From: Sodiomyces alkalinus F11
Taxonomy: Eukaryota; Ascomycota; Sordariomycetes; Glomerellales; Plectosphaerellaceae
Length of the DNA: 64,000 nt
Direction of reading: 5' to 3'
Assembly (NCBI RefSeq): GCF_003711515.1
Contig: NW_021167093.1
Span: 670,352 to 734,351 of the forward strand
In this document: positions 1 to 11,989 of the stretch, one piece after another
Numbering within the stretch: position 1 is the first letter of the stretch
Layout of the letters: each line of letters starts with the position of its first letter
Translations under genes and position numbers: made by a program
The notes under the pieces: model-generated
Told to the model about the DNA's origin: nothing
The model's input: only the letters and a program-made list of their open reading frames with translations
Database searches by the model: none

Positions 1-2239
1 TACCCCGTTCTACTAGGGCCCCCTATAAAAGGCAGCCTTTAAGGAACTAAAATAGAGGTTTCAGGAAAAGCCTTACCTTTAATAATAGTAACCCGGAAGG
101 AAGACCTGGCCAAAAACGGATTACTTAGGGTTCGTGTTAGGCGGTGTATTCCTATAGGAAGATAAATAAGGATATAGGTACGTTATTATATACTACTTAC
201 GCTAACTTAACTCCGCCGAGTATAATTACCCGATTCACGATAAGGAGATACTAATAATTATAGACTACCTATAGGCTTAGAAAGCTAAGCTTATAGGCAG
301 CGGCCGGTCCTAGATTTACTCCGATTATAAAGCGCTTAAATACTTTATAATAAAGAGGGCCCTAACCGAGCGCTAGAGTTATTAGGCTACTAAGCTCGCT
401 TAGTATAACTTCGTGTTAGAGTATAGGCGAGGGGCCGATAACATCGTAGCTAACGCGCTTTTACGTTAAGAGTAGAATATACCTAAGGATTCTTCTAATA
501 TCCGAGAGTAAGGGAGGTATATCTAGATAATCCCCGATACGGCTATCTCCCCCCGGGTATACTTAGCTAGAGTAACGTTACCGGAGCTAACTATAGTCTT
601 CGAAGTAGACCCTAACCTATAGCGATTATAGGACGAAGCCAGGGCCACCGATAAGCGTTATTAAGGTGCCTTTACTATAGTAGTAGCGGGAGAACGGAGT
701 TTTCCCCCTAAGCTAAAGCTTAAAATATAGATCGCCGAGTATAGAGTCGACTAAGGACGGCTAATATTTCGTAACCGCTTATAGGTATTAAGGGATAGCG
801 AAGGTGGGGTTAGCTATCCGCTATAAGGCCGTCTTATATAAGCGATCTACGACTTAGTAGTAGGCGGATACCTAGGCAGGGATATTACTATCGCCTTAGT
901 CGCCCGTTAGTTTTTCTAGCCCGGTATAAATTAAGATACTAGAAGATTCGTGCGGAATTATAATATATACCGAGCTAGCCACGTATAAAGGGGTACGAAG
1001 AGAGGATTACTATGCCTACTTCCTATACTAGAGTAAATCTTCTATAATATCGCGATAGACTTTATAACGGATTTACTACCCACCCGCGAGGGTAAGTATA
1101 GATACTTATAGGTAATCACCGACTAACTCTCGAAATCGGTAACGCTTAAAGCGATAGATACTATAGATACCGAAGTCTATACTAAACGGTTCTCATTATA
1201 CTATTATAGGTTCTATAGAATACTAAAGTCTATTGTTAGCGATAGGGGGTTAAATTAGATTAGCCGCTTTTAGCGATACTTTTATAAACTCGCGGGTATT
1301 AAATAGCGACTAAGCACCGTATACTACCCTTAAACGGATAGAAGTCCTAAACGTATTAACTAGGAAGTCTAAGCCTACTTATAGACGTATACCTATTACG
1401 CCTAAGACGACTAGAATACGCTGCTACCGGCGGCGTAGCTAGCCTTAAATAACCGGATAAACTTAACGATCTAACTAAGCCCGTTTTTCCTATAGCACGG
1501 GTACTACGCGGATCCTCTTTAAGTTAATAAGACTATACTAACCGATAAGCGCGAGGCTTCCGCATATAACCTACTAAGTCGCCTTTAAGAAGCTACTTAA
1601 TTCGCCTAAGCTACGATAGCCGCTATATAACTATACTAGGAGGAGTTAGTAAGCCGTCGGCGTTACCCTACTAAGAGGTTCGAAAAAGATAACCTTATAT
1701 AGCTAGATATCGGTAATTACTCCTCGCCACGGCCTATAAAGAAACTTACCTAGCTTTACTATAAATATAAAGTTACGAAGGTTATTAACTCCTATATTAT
1801 AAAACTAAACGTCCCCTTATAGATCTATAACCGTTTTTACGTGGATCTCCTACGGCGAGCTAACCGCGACCCCCTATTAGGGTAAGCGATAATAGACCCC
1901 TAGCTATTACCTATCCGTGAAAGGCTAGATAAGGAGGAGGAATAGGTAGTAGAAGAAGTCCTTTACGCCCGTACCCAAAAGCGAGGTCGCGGTAAGGTCC
2001 GGGAAGTATTAGTGCGATAGGAGGGTTATATAGAACTAATATAGGAATTACTCGAAAGCCTATAGGAGATATAAACGCTCGATAAATTCGAGAAGAAATA
2101 CGGCCTAGTATAGTCGAATAACGGGCCTTTATAATAGTATATAAAGGAGACACGGACGCGAAAGAAGGCCGACGCGATAGCGAGGAGGATAAAAACCGAG
2201 AGCGAAGTTATATTAGGGATATACCCCCGCCCTACTTAA
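1..2239 (+). pseudogene. Gypsy pol remnant: RNase H, integrase, chromodomain
   Basis: Polyprotein remnant that would have made cDNA and inserted it. RNase H spans about 100-470, with the HDKE-like block near 235 and a D-H-K-A-like block near 325. An integrase H2C2 zinc region lies about 890-1000, with its cysteines changed to tyrosine (TGC to TAC). The integrase core has a first Asp near 1055, a second Asp in an SDRG motif at 1241-1243 and the Glu codon at 1364-1366. A chromodomain follows at about 1975-2110 (E-G-Y, then an ELLESL-like stretch). The frame ends at a TAA at 2237-2239, though this may itself be a RIPed CAA, in which case the frame runs to about 2272. Chromodomains at the pol C-terminus define chromoviruses and bind modified histones, often H3K9me. 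Dozens of in-frame TAG/TAA make it non-functional. Confidence 0.9.
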
Positions 2240-2281
2240 TTTATAAGTAATAGAAAAATAGTAAAAATAATCTAAAGAACC

Positions 2282-3060
2282 TATTACTTAATAACTTCCC
2301 CCTTTTCTAGCTCCTCCTCTTATAAGGCTATACCGTTCTTAGCGGTACCTACCTATAACTCCTCCTAAGGAGGAGCTAAGGCGAGCGTAGCCTTAGGAGT
2401 AGCCCCCGGATTATCCTTAGCGGCTAAGGGGGTTATAGCTATATAATACTTATATACGCAGCGTACGGAGTAAAAGAGGTTACAAACCTTTTACGATATT
2501 ATAGTAACGTCGTTATTCTTATCCTCTAACTTTTATAATACCTCCTTAAGCGTTTTATCTATACTACGTATAGAGGTAGCGATATCGTTAAGGGCTTATA
2601 TTATACCTACCTAAAACTCGGTAATAAAGGGCTAAGCGGGGCGGCGGCGGGAGCGGCGATATTTTTACTTAACTTAGCTAGACTAAGGGCGACTTAGAAA
2701 CGGCCGTAAGTATCCTAGAATTAGCGATAATTCTACACGGAAGAATTAGTATAAAGGCTACTAAGCGAAGGATAGGTATAAACTTATATTCTTATTATCG
2801 GTATCCTTATTTATTAGATAAGCGGCGTCCTATAGGGCGTTAGCGGTATTATAGGCGGCGGGCGGGAGCTATATCGCTTATTAGTCGCGGTTACTATACG
2901 TATAACCGGTATACCTACCTTAGAATACTTATAAGTACAGTATAAGCACTTGTAGTATTTAGCGTCGGCCCTAGCCGTGTTAGGGCCTAACTAGTAGTAA
3001 TACTCGATACTATATTCTTATTTACACTACCGGGTAGCGCACTACGCGTAAGGGGCGAGT
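2282..3060 (-). pseudogene. Antisense degenerate ORF with coiled-coil, inside Gypsy 3' region
   Basis: Not recognised. Read on the minus strand, ignoring TAA/TAG, this frame gives protein-like sequence. A basic KYRRSRRR-like patch (about 2640-2665) is followed by a regular heptad-like stretch (DIATSIRSIDKTLKEV, about 2540-2585) ending in a charged KLEDKNND segment near 2510-2530, which would be a coiled coil. In a neighbouring frame near 2925-2955 there is a CLYC pair that could be part of a zinc finger. It lies between the chromodomain end and the 3' LTR, antisense to pol. It may be an extra ORF of this Gypsy family or a remnant of another insertion; no second copy is present to test this. 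Openness itself is weak evidence because TGA is depleted by RIP; the heptad pattern is the better argument. Confidence 0.4.
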
Positions 3061-3803
3061 CGGCGGGGACTTAGGGGGTTTTTAGGGGTATATCTTTTCT
3101 CAGCAGGGGGGGGGGGGGGGTTAGGGTTTATTTATTATTAGTTACGGCCAACCTTATAACCGTAGTAATAAGGGCCGCGAACTTATATTATTATCACTAC
3201 TACCCTTATAAGGGCGCTTATTAAGTAAAGCGAAGTCTAATATCTACTAATGGTTAGCTACGGTATTAAACCACGAGCGAGGGGAGTGCTAACTTACGGT
3301 AACGAGGATATAGGCGGCTTAAGTTATAAGCTATTACTTAGCGACGTTAGTTATACTGCCACGGGACCTGCGAAGTATCTCGGGGCTATTTATAGCGTGG
3401 AAAAATTAATTAAAAAAAAAACCCCCCCCGAAAAACTTGCCTAAAAGGAAGGTATAGAGGGGGAAGAAAATAAGGAAAAACGAGGAATAGTGGGAGGTTT
3501 ATTTTACTACTTTTCCTACGCTATTTAGGTAGAAGGAATAACCCCCGGTTATATATTCGGTAGGCACGTTATTTATAACGAGCATGTACGCCGGCGAGGA
3601 GCCCGCGATAGTACCACTATATAAGAGCTCCTTTATACTATTTTAGCCGTGAAAGGATCTTGGCTGCTACGGATTACCTCCCTTCGAAAAAGCCTTTAAT
3701 AGAGCCGAATAAAGGAAGCTATTTTTAGATTCCACGTAGGGAGGCTAGGGTAATACGAGGTTATAACCGTGCGACTATGATACGACCGCGACCTCGCCTC
3801 CGG
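3061..3803. other. Gypsy 3' region with no recognisable gene
   Basis: Sequence between the antisense ORF and the polypurine tract. It holds a run of 15 G (3106-3120) and an A8/C8-like run near 3412-3428. A 64-codon plus-strand open frame at 3250-3444 shows no recognisable domain and I do not consider it a gene. RIP is as heavy as in pol. Confidence 0.5.
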
Positions 3804-3815
3804 CGGGGGGGAGTA
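3804..3815 (+). other. Polypurine tract of the Gypsy element
   Basis: A purine run (cggggggag-type) directly precedes the LTR start at 3816. This is the expected place of the plus-strand primer of reverse transcription. Confidence 0.7.
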
Positions 3816-4019
3816 TATTACGGGCTATAGCCCGTAGAATAGTCCCCGGTAATGGCCGGGACTAAGAAGCACGGACCTCCTAATAAGGTCCGTGCGATTA
3901 CACACGTACTTAGCCGCCTATATACCGCGTAGACTTTTCCCTTCCTCCTTTCCTTCCTTAGTTCGAATAATCTATATTTTCGGCCTTAATACGTGAACAA
4001 CTTATGATAAGCCGTCACA
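3816..4019 (+). repeat. Gypsy 3' LTR (204 bp)
   Basis: Starts TATTACGGG (a RIPed TGTTACGGG) and ends GTCACA, giving TG...CA termini after allowing for one RIP change. It has internal inverted motifs: cgggctatagcccg (3820-3833) and ccccggtaatggccggg (3843-3859). A third, cacggacctcctaataaggtccgtg (3870-3894), is a near-perfect 9-bp stem. The flank at 4020 is copia-1, which fixes the right end. Confidence 0.85.
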
Positions 4020-5530
4020 CTCGTGCCTATATCAGCCACCTTATCGGCTATAATTCAACTAATATCTTCTGTATCTAGGTGCTAGGCTATAGCCGTAACC
4101 GCGTTATACGTACTCGCGAGGTGGATTTTAATGAACGCGCCTTTTTGACGGCGATATTAACGCCTTTAAGAACGACCTCTATTAATTAACCGAGGAACAA
4201 CTAAAGAACCTGATTAGTTAGATTAAATAAGAGAGGGCTAGAGATTCACGGCCGTTTATAGACGTATAAGCGAAGGACCCCCCCCCCTTATATAACTGCT
4301 TATTTTAAGCTTAATATACCCCTGTCCCTGCCGTCGCCGGGGCCTATTCCCCCTAGATCCCCTTCCTTAATGGTATCGTCGAGGTTATAGTCCGTAATAT
4401 CTATCCGTAAGGGGGTAAAGGAGGCTATCTTAAGTCTAGATAGATAGGATTTAGGTTATAAACGGTATAATGTAGCTTGTATAGCGGCGTTTATCGCTAC
4501 TACTCGAATCCACGGCCCCGATAATAGTCTCGGGAAATATACCCCCGGCGGCCTTAGCCTGGAAGATCTATTGTAAAGATCTCCTTCCTCCTCTGAAAAA
4601 CCCTCGCGATATACCCTCGCACTCTTACGGTCACTTATTCCAATATATATAAGAAGACCACTCACGGAGCCACGAAGAGATAGGATCGTGGATATAGGTG
4701 CCGGCATCCATAATAGATAGAAATCAGGTTCTAAACACGATATAGATAATAATATATAAATTAGATAAGTACAGTTTTCTATATAAATATAAGGCACGGC
4801 TAGTAGTACGAGGAAAATAGTAATATTAGTCCTCTCTTAAGGGGAGATATATAGCTATATTAATAGGACGGTCGTTCCGCGCGTTAATAGTAATCGCCGC
4901 CTATTTTAACCTTACGCTTTTATAATTCGATGTTATAAACGCGTTTATATACACGCCCCTCCCCTATAATTTCTTGATATACCCGCCGCTAGGTTTTCCG
5001 GCCCCTAGGAGTCGTTTACACCTAAAAAAGGCGTTATATAGGCTTAAGGAGTCCCTATTACTCTAGTACAAGCCCTTTTTGGCTATCGTGTTAGCGGACG
5101 GCTTCTAGATAGTACCGTAAGAACCTTATTGCTTTCTATATCGTAGTTTAATTCTATTCTTCTATATCGACGATATCGTTATTACTTATAAGAAATAATA
5201 TAAGGTATAGATAGAGCAGGCTATTAATAACCTATAACGCTACTATAACCTATAAGGTAACGATCCTCTATAATAGTTCCTTAGTATTAAGGTTATTCGC
5301 GACCGCGTCGCCTATAAAATCTAGCTATTATAACACGACTACGTTATAAAGTTAGAACGTCTTTTAAAGCCGAATAGTAATAGTAAGTATAGTCGTAACT
5401 ATCGTCTAACGCACTTAATTAAGATCGCAGAACTACTACCCTCTTTAGAGACCTCGACGGACGTTAAAAGCTATTAACGGAAGATAGAATCTATACTATA
5501 CGCCGCTATAATATCACGGCCTAATATCGC
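4020..5530 (+). pseudogene. copia-1 copy C, pol fragment (integrase end to RNase H start)
   Basis: Aligns with copia-1 copy B from about 18824 to 20711. It begins after the integrase core, in the PRAYI...GYxSxNIFRIW-like block, and includes the RT domain (about 4790-5200) with an intact YIDD catalytic box at 5163-5174. About 360 bp corresponding to 19270-19620 of copy B are missing near 4470. The right end stops at ctaatatcgc (5521-5530), where LINE1 copy A begins abruptly, so RNase H and the 3' LTR are lost. The left part of this copia-1 lies beyond the Gypsy insertion, outside the window. Confidence 0.85.
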
Positions 5531-6867
5531 GGGATCCCGGGGGAAACCTTTATACTTATTCTTAATTAGAGTAGTGCCGCTACGGGGCCGAAACGGCCCT
5601 GGTTCGTCCTTTCTGTATATCTGGATTATACCTTTAGGCTAGTGGCTCACAGAAAGGGTAGTAAGCTATGGTTCGAGTTAGCCTAGGCCGCTTATTAGTA
5701 AGGGGGTAAGGGCTAAAAGGGTGCCGCGGCGTCTCCGCTATATAGCGGCCGTGGTATGTTATCTCCGGCCTCCCTATATCCCCGTGGACTATACCTATTA
5801 TTCCTTCTATTTAATTAATAAAGAAAAGAGTAGGGCAGGCGTTCCTGCCTCTCTTAGGGGGCGGGGGGGGGCCTACTATATCCGGCGGTAGGTAAGGAGG
5901 GCAGGGCTCCGCCTATACCTGTAAAGAATAGTAGATAGTTACTAGAGAGTAAGGTCCTCCTTTTTTCCTCTTTTCCTTCCTATAACGCTATAGAGCTTAT
6001 TATAGGTATTCCTTATTATATTCCCGCTTACGGTCTTATAGGCTTACTATTACGGCGTTATACTAACTAGTAGTAATAATTAGTTTTTTGTTCTTGATTT
6101 ATAATTTTCCTATTTAATTCTAGTACGTAGTCTATAGCTTATAGGTAGCGTTACGGTAGCGCGGGGTTAACTAGATAGTGTAATAGTAATAGTAATAGTA
6201 AGTTTAATATTAACCGTAAGTATCGTCTTAATATAAGTATCTCTATATCGTGGTAGCGCTATAGTGATAGCGTATTAATAGCCGTAGATGCCTTCTCCTA
6301 GTAGTAATAATTATTATTATAAATAAGGCATTATTCGTGTTATACCGTATATATACCCTAGTAGTGCCGAAATAGTATTATAGCGACTAATATATAGTAG
6401 TTACTTACGTTATAGTAAGTATCTAAGAACCTACCCGGATAACGTTAAAGCCTATACTAATACTATAGGAACTAATACTACGTGCTTTTAGTGCGCTAAA
6501 AGTTAAAACCTGTATAAGGATATAAGTCGTCTCTATACCGTTAACGTGCCGCTAGTATATCGAGGTAGTCTAACTAGTTAATAAGTCCCCCCTGCTACTA
6601 AGAAGTAATAATAACGTCTTATAGATATTCACGCCCTTTACCTATCCGTAAAGGTTATTAGCGATAGTAGTATCGCTACGGTAAGTAGTCTCCCTTCGAT
6701 ATTGCGGTAGCGCCTTACTAATAACCTATAGGCTAAGGAGGGTTTAAAGACGGCGGCTTTATCCTTTAGACGGGCCGTCGCTCGGGCGCTACCTTCCGGT
6801 TATAGGTATAGCGGTATCTTATCGGTAGAGGTAGTTGTATAAGATATCCTCTGCCGGACTTATCGCC

Positions 6868-7371
6868 TGTTGATAAGATTACTTGGAAGGGGAAGAGAGG
6901 AAAAGTAAAGAAGAGGCAAAGTGGTTGATTTGTGGAAAAGGTCTGCTGTTTTTTCTGTGTAGGAGAGTATTAAAGAGAGAAGAATATTTTCTATAGAAGA
7001 GGGAAATCGAGCTGTATATATAATCCTAGTGGACCCACTTTCCTAGATAACTAGAGGTAGAAGGCAGAAAGTCTTGTATAAAGCTTAGGCCCCTTAAAGG
7101 TCCTAGGGCCCTGCAGGCTCCCCTGAGCTACTGTACGCCTAGGCCTTCGCTTAGGCCTTCTGTAGGTTCCCCGGAACTATCGAACGCTTAGGCCCTTTAT
7201 AGGTCCTAGTGCCTTTGTAGGCTTACTGAGGCTGGTTGGACGTTTTAGGTCGCCGAATGAGTAGATTCCTATTAGGTCGCCAAATAAATAGGTTCCCGAG
7301 TGCGTGTATTATATAGTTATAGTATAGCTCTAGTACTCTTCTATTTAGTAAGCTTAGGTTATAGCTTAATA
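6868..7371. repeat. Solo LTR inserted in LINE1 copy A
   Basis: Copies B and C and the plus copy D lack this block. It is flanked by a perfect 5-bp duplication, tcgcc (6863-6867 and 7372-7376). Termini are TGTTGA...TTAATA, the last being TTAACA after one CpA to TpA change, so it has LTR-type TG...CA ends. No second copy occurs in the window. The first about 240 bp and the stretch 7225-7300 retain many CA/TG dinucleotides, unlike the surrounding LINE. It contains an imperfect direct repeat of about 44 bp (7084-7127 and 7187-7230, beginning cttaggccc). Orientation and superfamily cannot be told from one LTR; a MITE-like element is less likely because no terminal inverted repeat is seen. Confidence 0.75.
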
Positions 7372-7659
7372 TCGCCTAAAGGGTATAATAGAGATTCTTA
7401 TAAACTATTATATACGTAGTCCCTTTTCGATTCCGTTACGGCGCCTCCGTGGTAGTAGTATAGCTAACTAGTTCTAGGGCCTTAAGTATATTAAAAGTGG
7501 TGTTAGTGCCTCCGAGAGGGGTAATATCGAGATTAGCGAGGAGTAAAGGGGGGGGGGGCTTCGGCCCGATAACGCTTTAATACTACCGGGGTCCTGGCTT
7601 ATAGGGCCCCTATTTAATACTAAACCGGATTATTATATTACCTTTTCCCTATTACGGTG

Positions 7660-10600
7660 CCGCCGTGTTTTTATAGGCTTCCGTGACTTTAAGGGCGAGG
7701 CGGAAATCGCTAAGCCTTTTCCGTTATAGAAACCACTTAGCGATCGCCCCGGCTTCTCTATTATAGTCTAGTACGTTATATAGATCCCCTTTAGTTATAC
7801 GTAGTCTCCCTACGGTACCGTAAAGCTCACTATGCTTATCCTCGGTTATATCGTTATACTAGAATATTATATACTCCGTTATTTCTGCCCCCCCGTCGCT
7901 ATAAGGGCACCGTGGTATTAGGAATCCCGGTAGCCTTACTTTAGCTAGGAAAGCTTATAGGCCTAGTTTTTCTAATCTAATCTAAGTAAATACGGAGCTT
8001 TATAGCTTAAGGAGTCCTTTATATTTCCGGAGGGAGCGTTATATTAGAGGGCGGATTAGTACCGCTACGGCGTAGGTATAAGGCCATTATGCTTCTGCCT
8101 AGGCTTAACCCTATTCCCTTGTAAGGGCTTTCCTCGGGGGTAAGGTTCCGGCCTAGGTTATTAGGGCGGTAAGCTAGGCTATCTATACGAGGGTAGCGTA
8201 GATCCTATAATATTAATTCGGTATTACTAAGGCTCTCGCCGCGGTATATACTCCGGCTAATAACTTACCTTTAGTCCCCTTTTCTTATATCCGAAGGATC
8301 TTCCGGGCACTTAGGCTTAGGAGGTATAGGTTAAGGGGGGGGATAAAGGTCTTTTTTTCGAGGACCCTAACCAGTATAGCCCTATAGGCTCCGGCTACTA
8401 GTTAGAGGTATCGGTTCTATACCGCTATAAGTATTACTATAAGGCTATACCAGGGGCCGGCCCTTATCTTCTAAACGGTTAAGGCGTAATAAGTAACTAC
8501 TAGTCTTATTACTATAAGGTATAATCTCCTTATATCTACGAAGCTATACCCCTACACTACTACGCTAAGCCTTAAGAGGGCGTATATTTAGGTAGCTAGT
8601 CGGCTCTTTACCTTTTTAGTGTATTATCGGAAGTCGAGTTTCCTATTTAGCTAGACGCCTAGGAGCCTTATTACCTCCGCTAATAGTATTGAAGTAACGC
8701 TAAGGGGGAGTAAGGTAAGGGAGGGTTAGCGTGACTTCGTGAAAGGGATATAGATATACTTAGCTAGTTTACATTATAGTCCGTTTATTATCTCCTAATC
8801 TAGGTATATTCACTACGCGGCAGCGAGGCGGTATTATATTTATACCTTTATTCTACTAAAGGCGATGATATTCGTATTATCGGTAAAACCTACTACTATT
8901 ATTTTAAGAACCCCTTTTAGCTCTTTATAAAGGGTAGAGATATAGAGGATAAAAAGCATAAAAAAGATCGGGGAGCCTTATAGTATACCTCCGCGAAGGT
9001 GCTATAAAGGGGTTATTTCGCTATTAAGTAGTAGCTAGGCTATATAATCTTAGAGGAAGCTACTAATTAGGGTAGTAAGCTATTAAGGGAAGTCTTTCCT
9101 TTTAAGTACCTAAAGGAGGTAAGAGTAAAGGATAGTATTAAAAGCGCCTTTAATATCTAGTTAGAATATTAAAGCAGTGCTACTATAGGCCTAGCTCGTC
9201 TTTATAGCCTCCGTGACTGTTTATACTATTATCTTTATACTTTTCCCGGTCCGGTTACCTATTTATCCCTCCGTGAGGAGCTAATACTCCTCTGCTATAA
9301 CGGTAATACGGTTAGCTAATATCTTCTTAAGGACTTTATCTATTATACTAAGGAGTAATATTAGTCGCTAGCCCTTTACTATCTTATAATCGGCCGGCGG
9401 CCGGCCTTCTTTCTTAAAGACTACTATAATAGCATAGCGGTACCTTTTCGGGTAATAGCCTACTTCGAGGCACGCTATAAAGATAGCACTTAGTCTTTAG
9501 TATAAAAGGGGTCTATATACTTTTAGGAGCCCTACTAGAAGCCTATTAGGCCTTAGTACCGCCTAGAGTTTAGTTTTCTTAAGGCGCCCCTATATATCCG
9601 CTACGGTAATATCACGGCGGGTATCCTATTTAGGAGGGAATTCCGCGCCTAAGGGCCTAAGGGCGGTAGGGTAAAAGGGGGGGGGGAACTTCCAGTTACG
9701 GATTTCGGCTTTCTCTACGTATATAGTAGCTAGGTTATCGCTATTATCTTAGCGTAGTAACGGTACTAATAGGGGGCTTGGTAGTACTTCCCTTTTAGTC
9801 TACGCCTATTTCTATAATTACTAGAGGAGGTTATTATTCTTCCTAGTCGAGTAGAGTAAATACCGTTAATATAGCCGCTTCGCTACCGTTACGGCTTTTT
9901 CTTAGCGCCTCTCCGCTTCTTAGAACTTATCCTACCGGTTTCAGGACTTCCTATATATATATCTACGGTAAAGGCGCCTTACTTCCTAGGTAAGAGCGGT
10001 TAGCTCTGTGTTTTACTAAGGGGTAGGTAAGAATCCGAGGGTACCCCTATAGTAACGTGGTACGGCCTTATCGGCTAGGGCTATAAGGTTCTTAATTAGG
10101 TTATCTAATACGAAGTTAATATCTCCTAGTATTATAAAGGGACCGGTCTACTATAGTTATATAGCGGCGAGCTAGGGGACCTATAAGGGGTTAAAGTCCT
10201 TCTAAACCTAATAGGGCCCGGCTAGATCTTATAATAGTGTTATCGCGGTACTCGCCATGGTATCTATCTTTATATTGATTTAGGCTATCCATACGTAATA
10301 ATCCGACCCTATAACGGTCGTATTAGGGCCGTTAAAGTCGTAGCGGAGCCTTTACGTCGCCTATATAAGGTTAATAGTGCTAGTATACCGGCCCGGGCGG
10401 TGCTATATAGTAGTTCCGGGGGGGTTATTAGGTTTAGGTTTTACCGGTTTATAAGAGTAAGTAGGGTATTAGCCTAAGGGTAGTATTATAGTGGCTATAA
10501 TTATAAGAGGTAGTATAGATTAAAGTCCTCTATAAGAATATAATAGCCCTATAGTGGTGCTATATCGAATATATCTTATAGGGGTATATTCTAGGGGATC

Positions 10601-10990
10601 CTGGCTAATTAGTAATTCTCTAAGTAGATTAACTAGACTATAAGGGTATTATCTCCGGTCCCGAAAATAACCGCGTAAGTATCGCGGTAAGTCCGCCACG
10701 TCCACGTATATAGCGGGTATCTCTTATAGATATATAGGAGGGCGCGGCCCCCTCCTTAGATTAGCCGGTATACCCCTTAGGGAGGGTAGGCTAGGCTTTT
10801 CGTGAAAGGGTTAAGGCCGGGATCCTGGATTACTATTATATTATACTCGGCGTAATACTAAAGCAGGAGCTCTCGCTATATCTAGCTCCTCCTTATATTC
10901 CACGAAAAGATATAAAGTCTTATTAATTAGAAGGGGGGGGGGGTTAAGATAACGTACCTAATATAACCGGGGTCTAGCTATAGCTTTATA
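7660..10990 (-). pseudogene. LINE1 copy A ORF2 remnant (endonuclease, RT, C-terminal Cys/His motif)
   Basis: Minus-strand counterpart of the ORF2 described at 14750-16011, 21687-23434 and 32812-33090. The RT catalytic region is at about 8870-8895 and the C-terminal CPYG...AE..H-like motif at about 7860-7910. TAA/TAG changes break the frame throughout. Boundaries are approximate and set by alignment to copies B and D. Confidence 0.75.
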
Positions 10991-11099
10991 GCTCCTATTA
11001 CGGTACTTTACTAGCCCCGCGGGGGACTATATAGGCGCTTATTAGGCTTAGTATCGGGGAGCCCTTCTATCCTTTAGTCCTTTTCGGGGGGCGTCCTTT

Positions 11100-11989
11100 A
11101 CCCTTATAAAAGGGCTAATCCTAGTCCTAGGTAATAATAATTAGTGGGAAGATTTACGGTTACTATAGATATACCGCCTTGGTCTAGCAGGTAATATCGA
11201 AGTCCCTGGCTTAGTACTTATATGCTTCGTGGGTTTTCTTAGCCTCTTTCCTTAATAATTAGTATAAGTCGTTAAAAGTATCGTGGTCTCCGGTATAAAC
11301 AGTATAGCGGCGGGGGCGCCTAGGCGCTATAGCGTTATAATAGCCTAGGCCCTATAAGTATATCGATTCGGGCTTAGCGTAGTAATAGTATACCCTCTCT
11401 ACTATAGGGTAGCCGTTAGCCTTATAGCCGAAATCTAGGTATTTATAGTACCTTAGAGGGCTAAGGTTAGGATCGTATAGTTTATAGATATTGCTACCCC
11501 CTTTAAAAAGGAGGGTATTCCGGATAAGGCTTACTATCCCTTCCAGTAAAGCCGATTTAATAAAGAGAAGCGTTACCCTACTAGTACCGTAGCGGGGTAT
11601 TTGCTATTATGCTTAGGGGATTTTAGCCTTAGGGTTCGTGTCTTATAGGGATACTAGCAGGTCTTCTTCAGATAGGGCATTAAGGACCTCCTAAGGGATA
11701 GCCTTAGCGAGGGTAGGGTAAGTGCGTGCGGCTAAGAGGTAGCTCCTTTACTAAAGGCCTTCCCGACCTATTACTCCTTATAGTTAGTCTACTACTATAC
11801 CCCTTCGGTAAAGGTAAGGTAGATATCTCCGCTTAGTAGCTTCTATGCCGTTACGGCGTTATATCGGGTAGTCGTGGCGTTCATAGCTTTAAATAATTTC
11901 CTTTAGGATCCTGGCTCTAAGGGACTAGTCTTCGGGGAGGGTTCCTTAGCGGACGATTAGTTCCCGGTAGTGCCTAGCTAGGATCACTT
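11100..11989 (-). pseudogene. LINE1 copy A ORF1 remnant, 5'-truncated
   Basis: C-terminal part of the gag-like ORF1, including the CCHC zinc-knuckle region at about 11430-11460, in line with the knuckle of copy D near 14250. The N-terminal portion is missing because the element ends at 11989 against copia-2. Confidence 0.7.

Larger units (their letters stand above)
1..4019 (+). mobile_element. Ty3/Gypsy chromovirus-type LTR retrotransposon, 3' part
   Basis: The window opens inside the pol gene of a Gypsy element and runs through RNase H, integrase and chromodomain (1-2239), a 1.6-kb 3' region, a G-rich polypurine tract and a 204-bp LTR ending at 4019. The 5' LTR, gag, protease and most of RT lie left of the window. 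The sequence right of the LTR (ctcgtgcctat...) matches copia-1 copy B at about 18824, so this element inserted into a copia-1 pol gene and the 5-bp target is probably ctcgt (4020-4024). All reading frames are broken by TAA/TAG from RIP, so the element is dead. The class call is firm from domain order and chromodomain. Confidence 0.9.
5531..11989 (-). mobile_element. LINE1 copy A (Tad-like non-LTR retrotransposon), truncated at both ends
   Basis: Collinear with copies B (39595-46228) and C (54937-61687) on the minus strand. Its 3' end (left) lacks about 60-80 bp plus the (TAA)n tail: it starts at gggatcccggggg, which in copy B lies inside the 3' UTR. Its 5' end (right) stops at about 11989, missing roughly the first 600 bp of the element. 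The left flank is copia-1 and the right flank copia-2, so no target duplication can be recognised. This suggests rearrangement rather than simple insertion. It contains a 504-bp LTR insertion at 6868-7371. Confidence 0.88.

Noticed and set aside
1911..2153. 80-codon minus-strand open frame
   Set aside because: Antisense of the Gypsy chromodomain region; loss of TG leaves few TGA stops and makes chance open frames common.
3121..3128. ttagggtt, telomere-like motif
   Set aside because: A single unit after a G run, not a tandem array.
4456..4797. 113-codon minus-strand open frame
   Set aside because: Antisense to the copia-1 pol fragment, with no domain.
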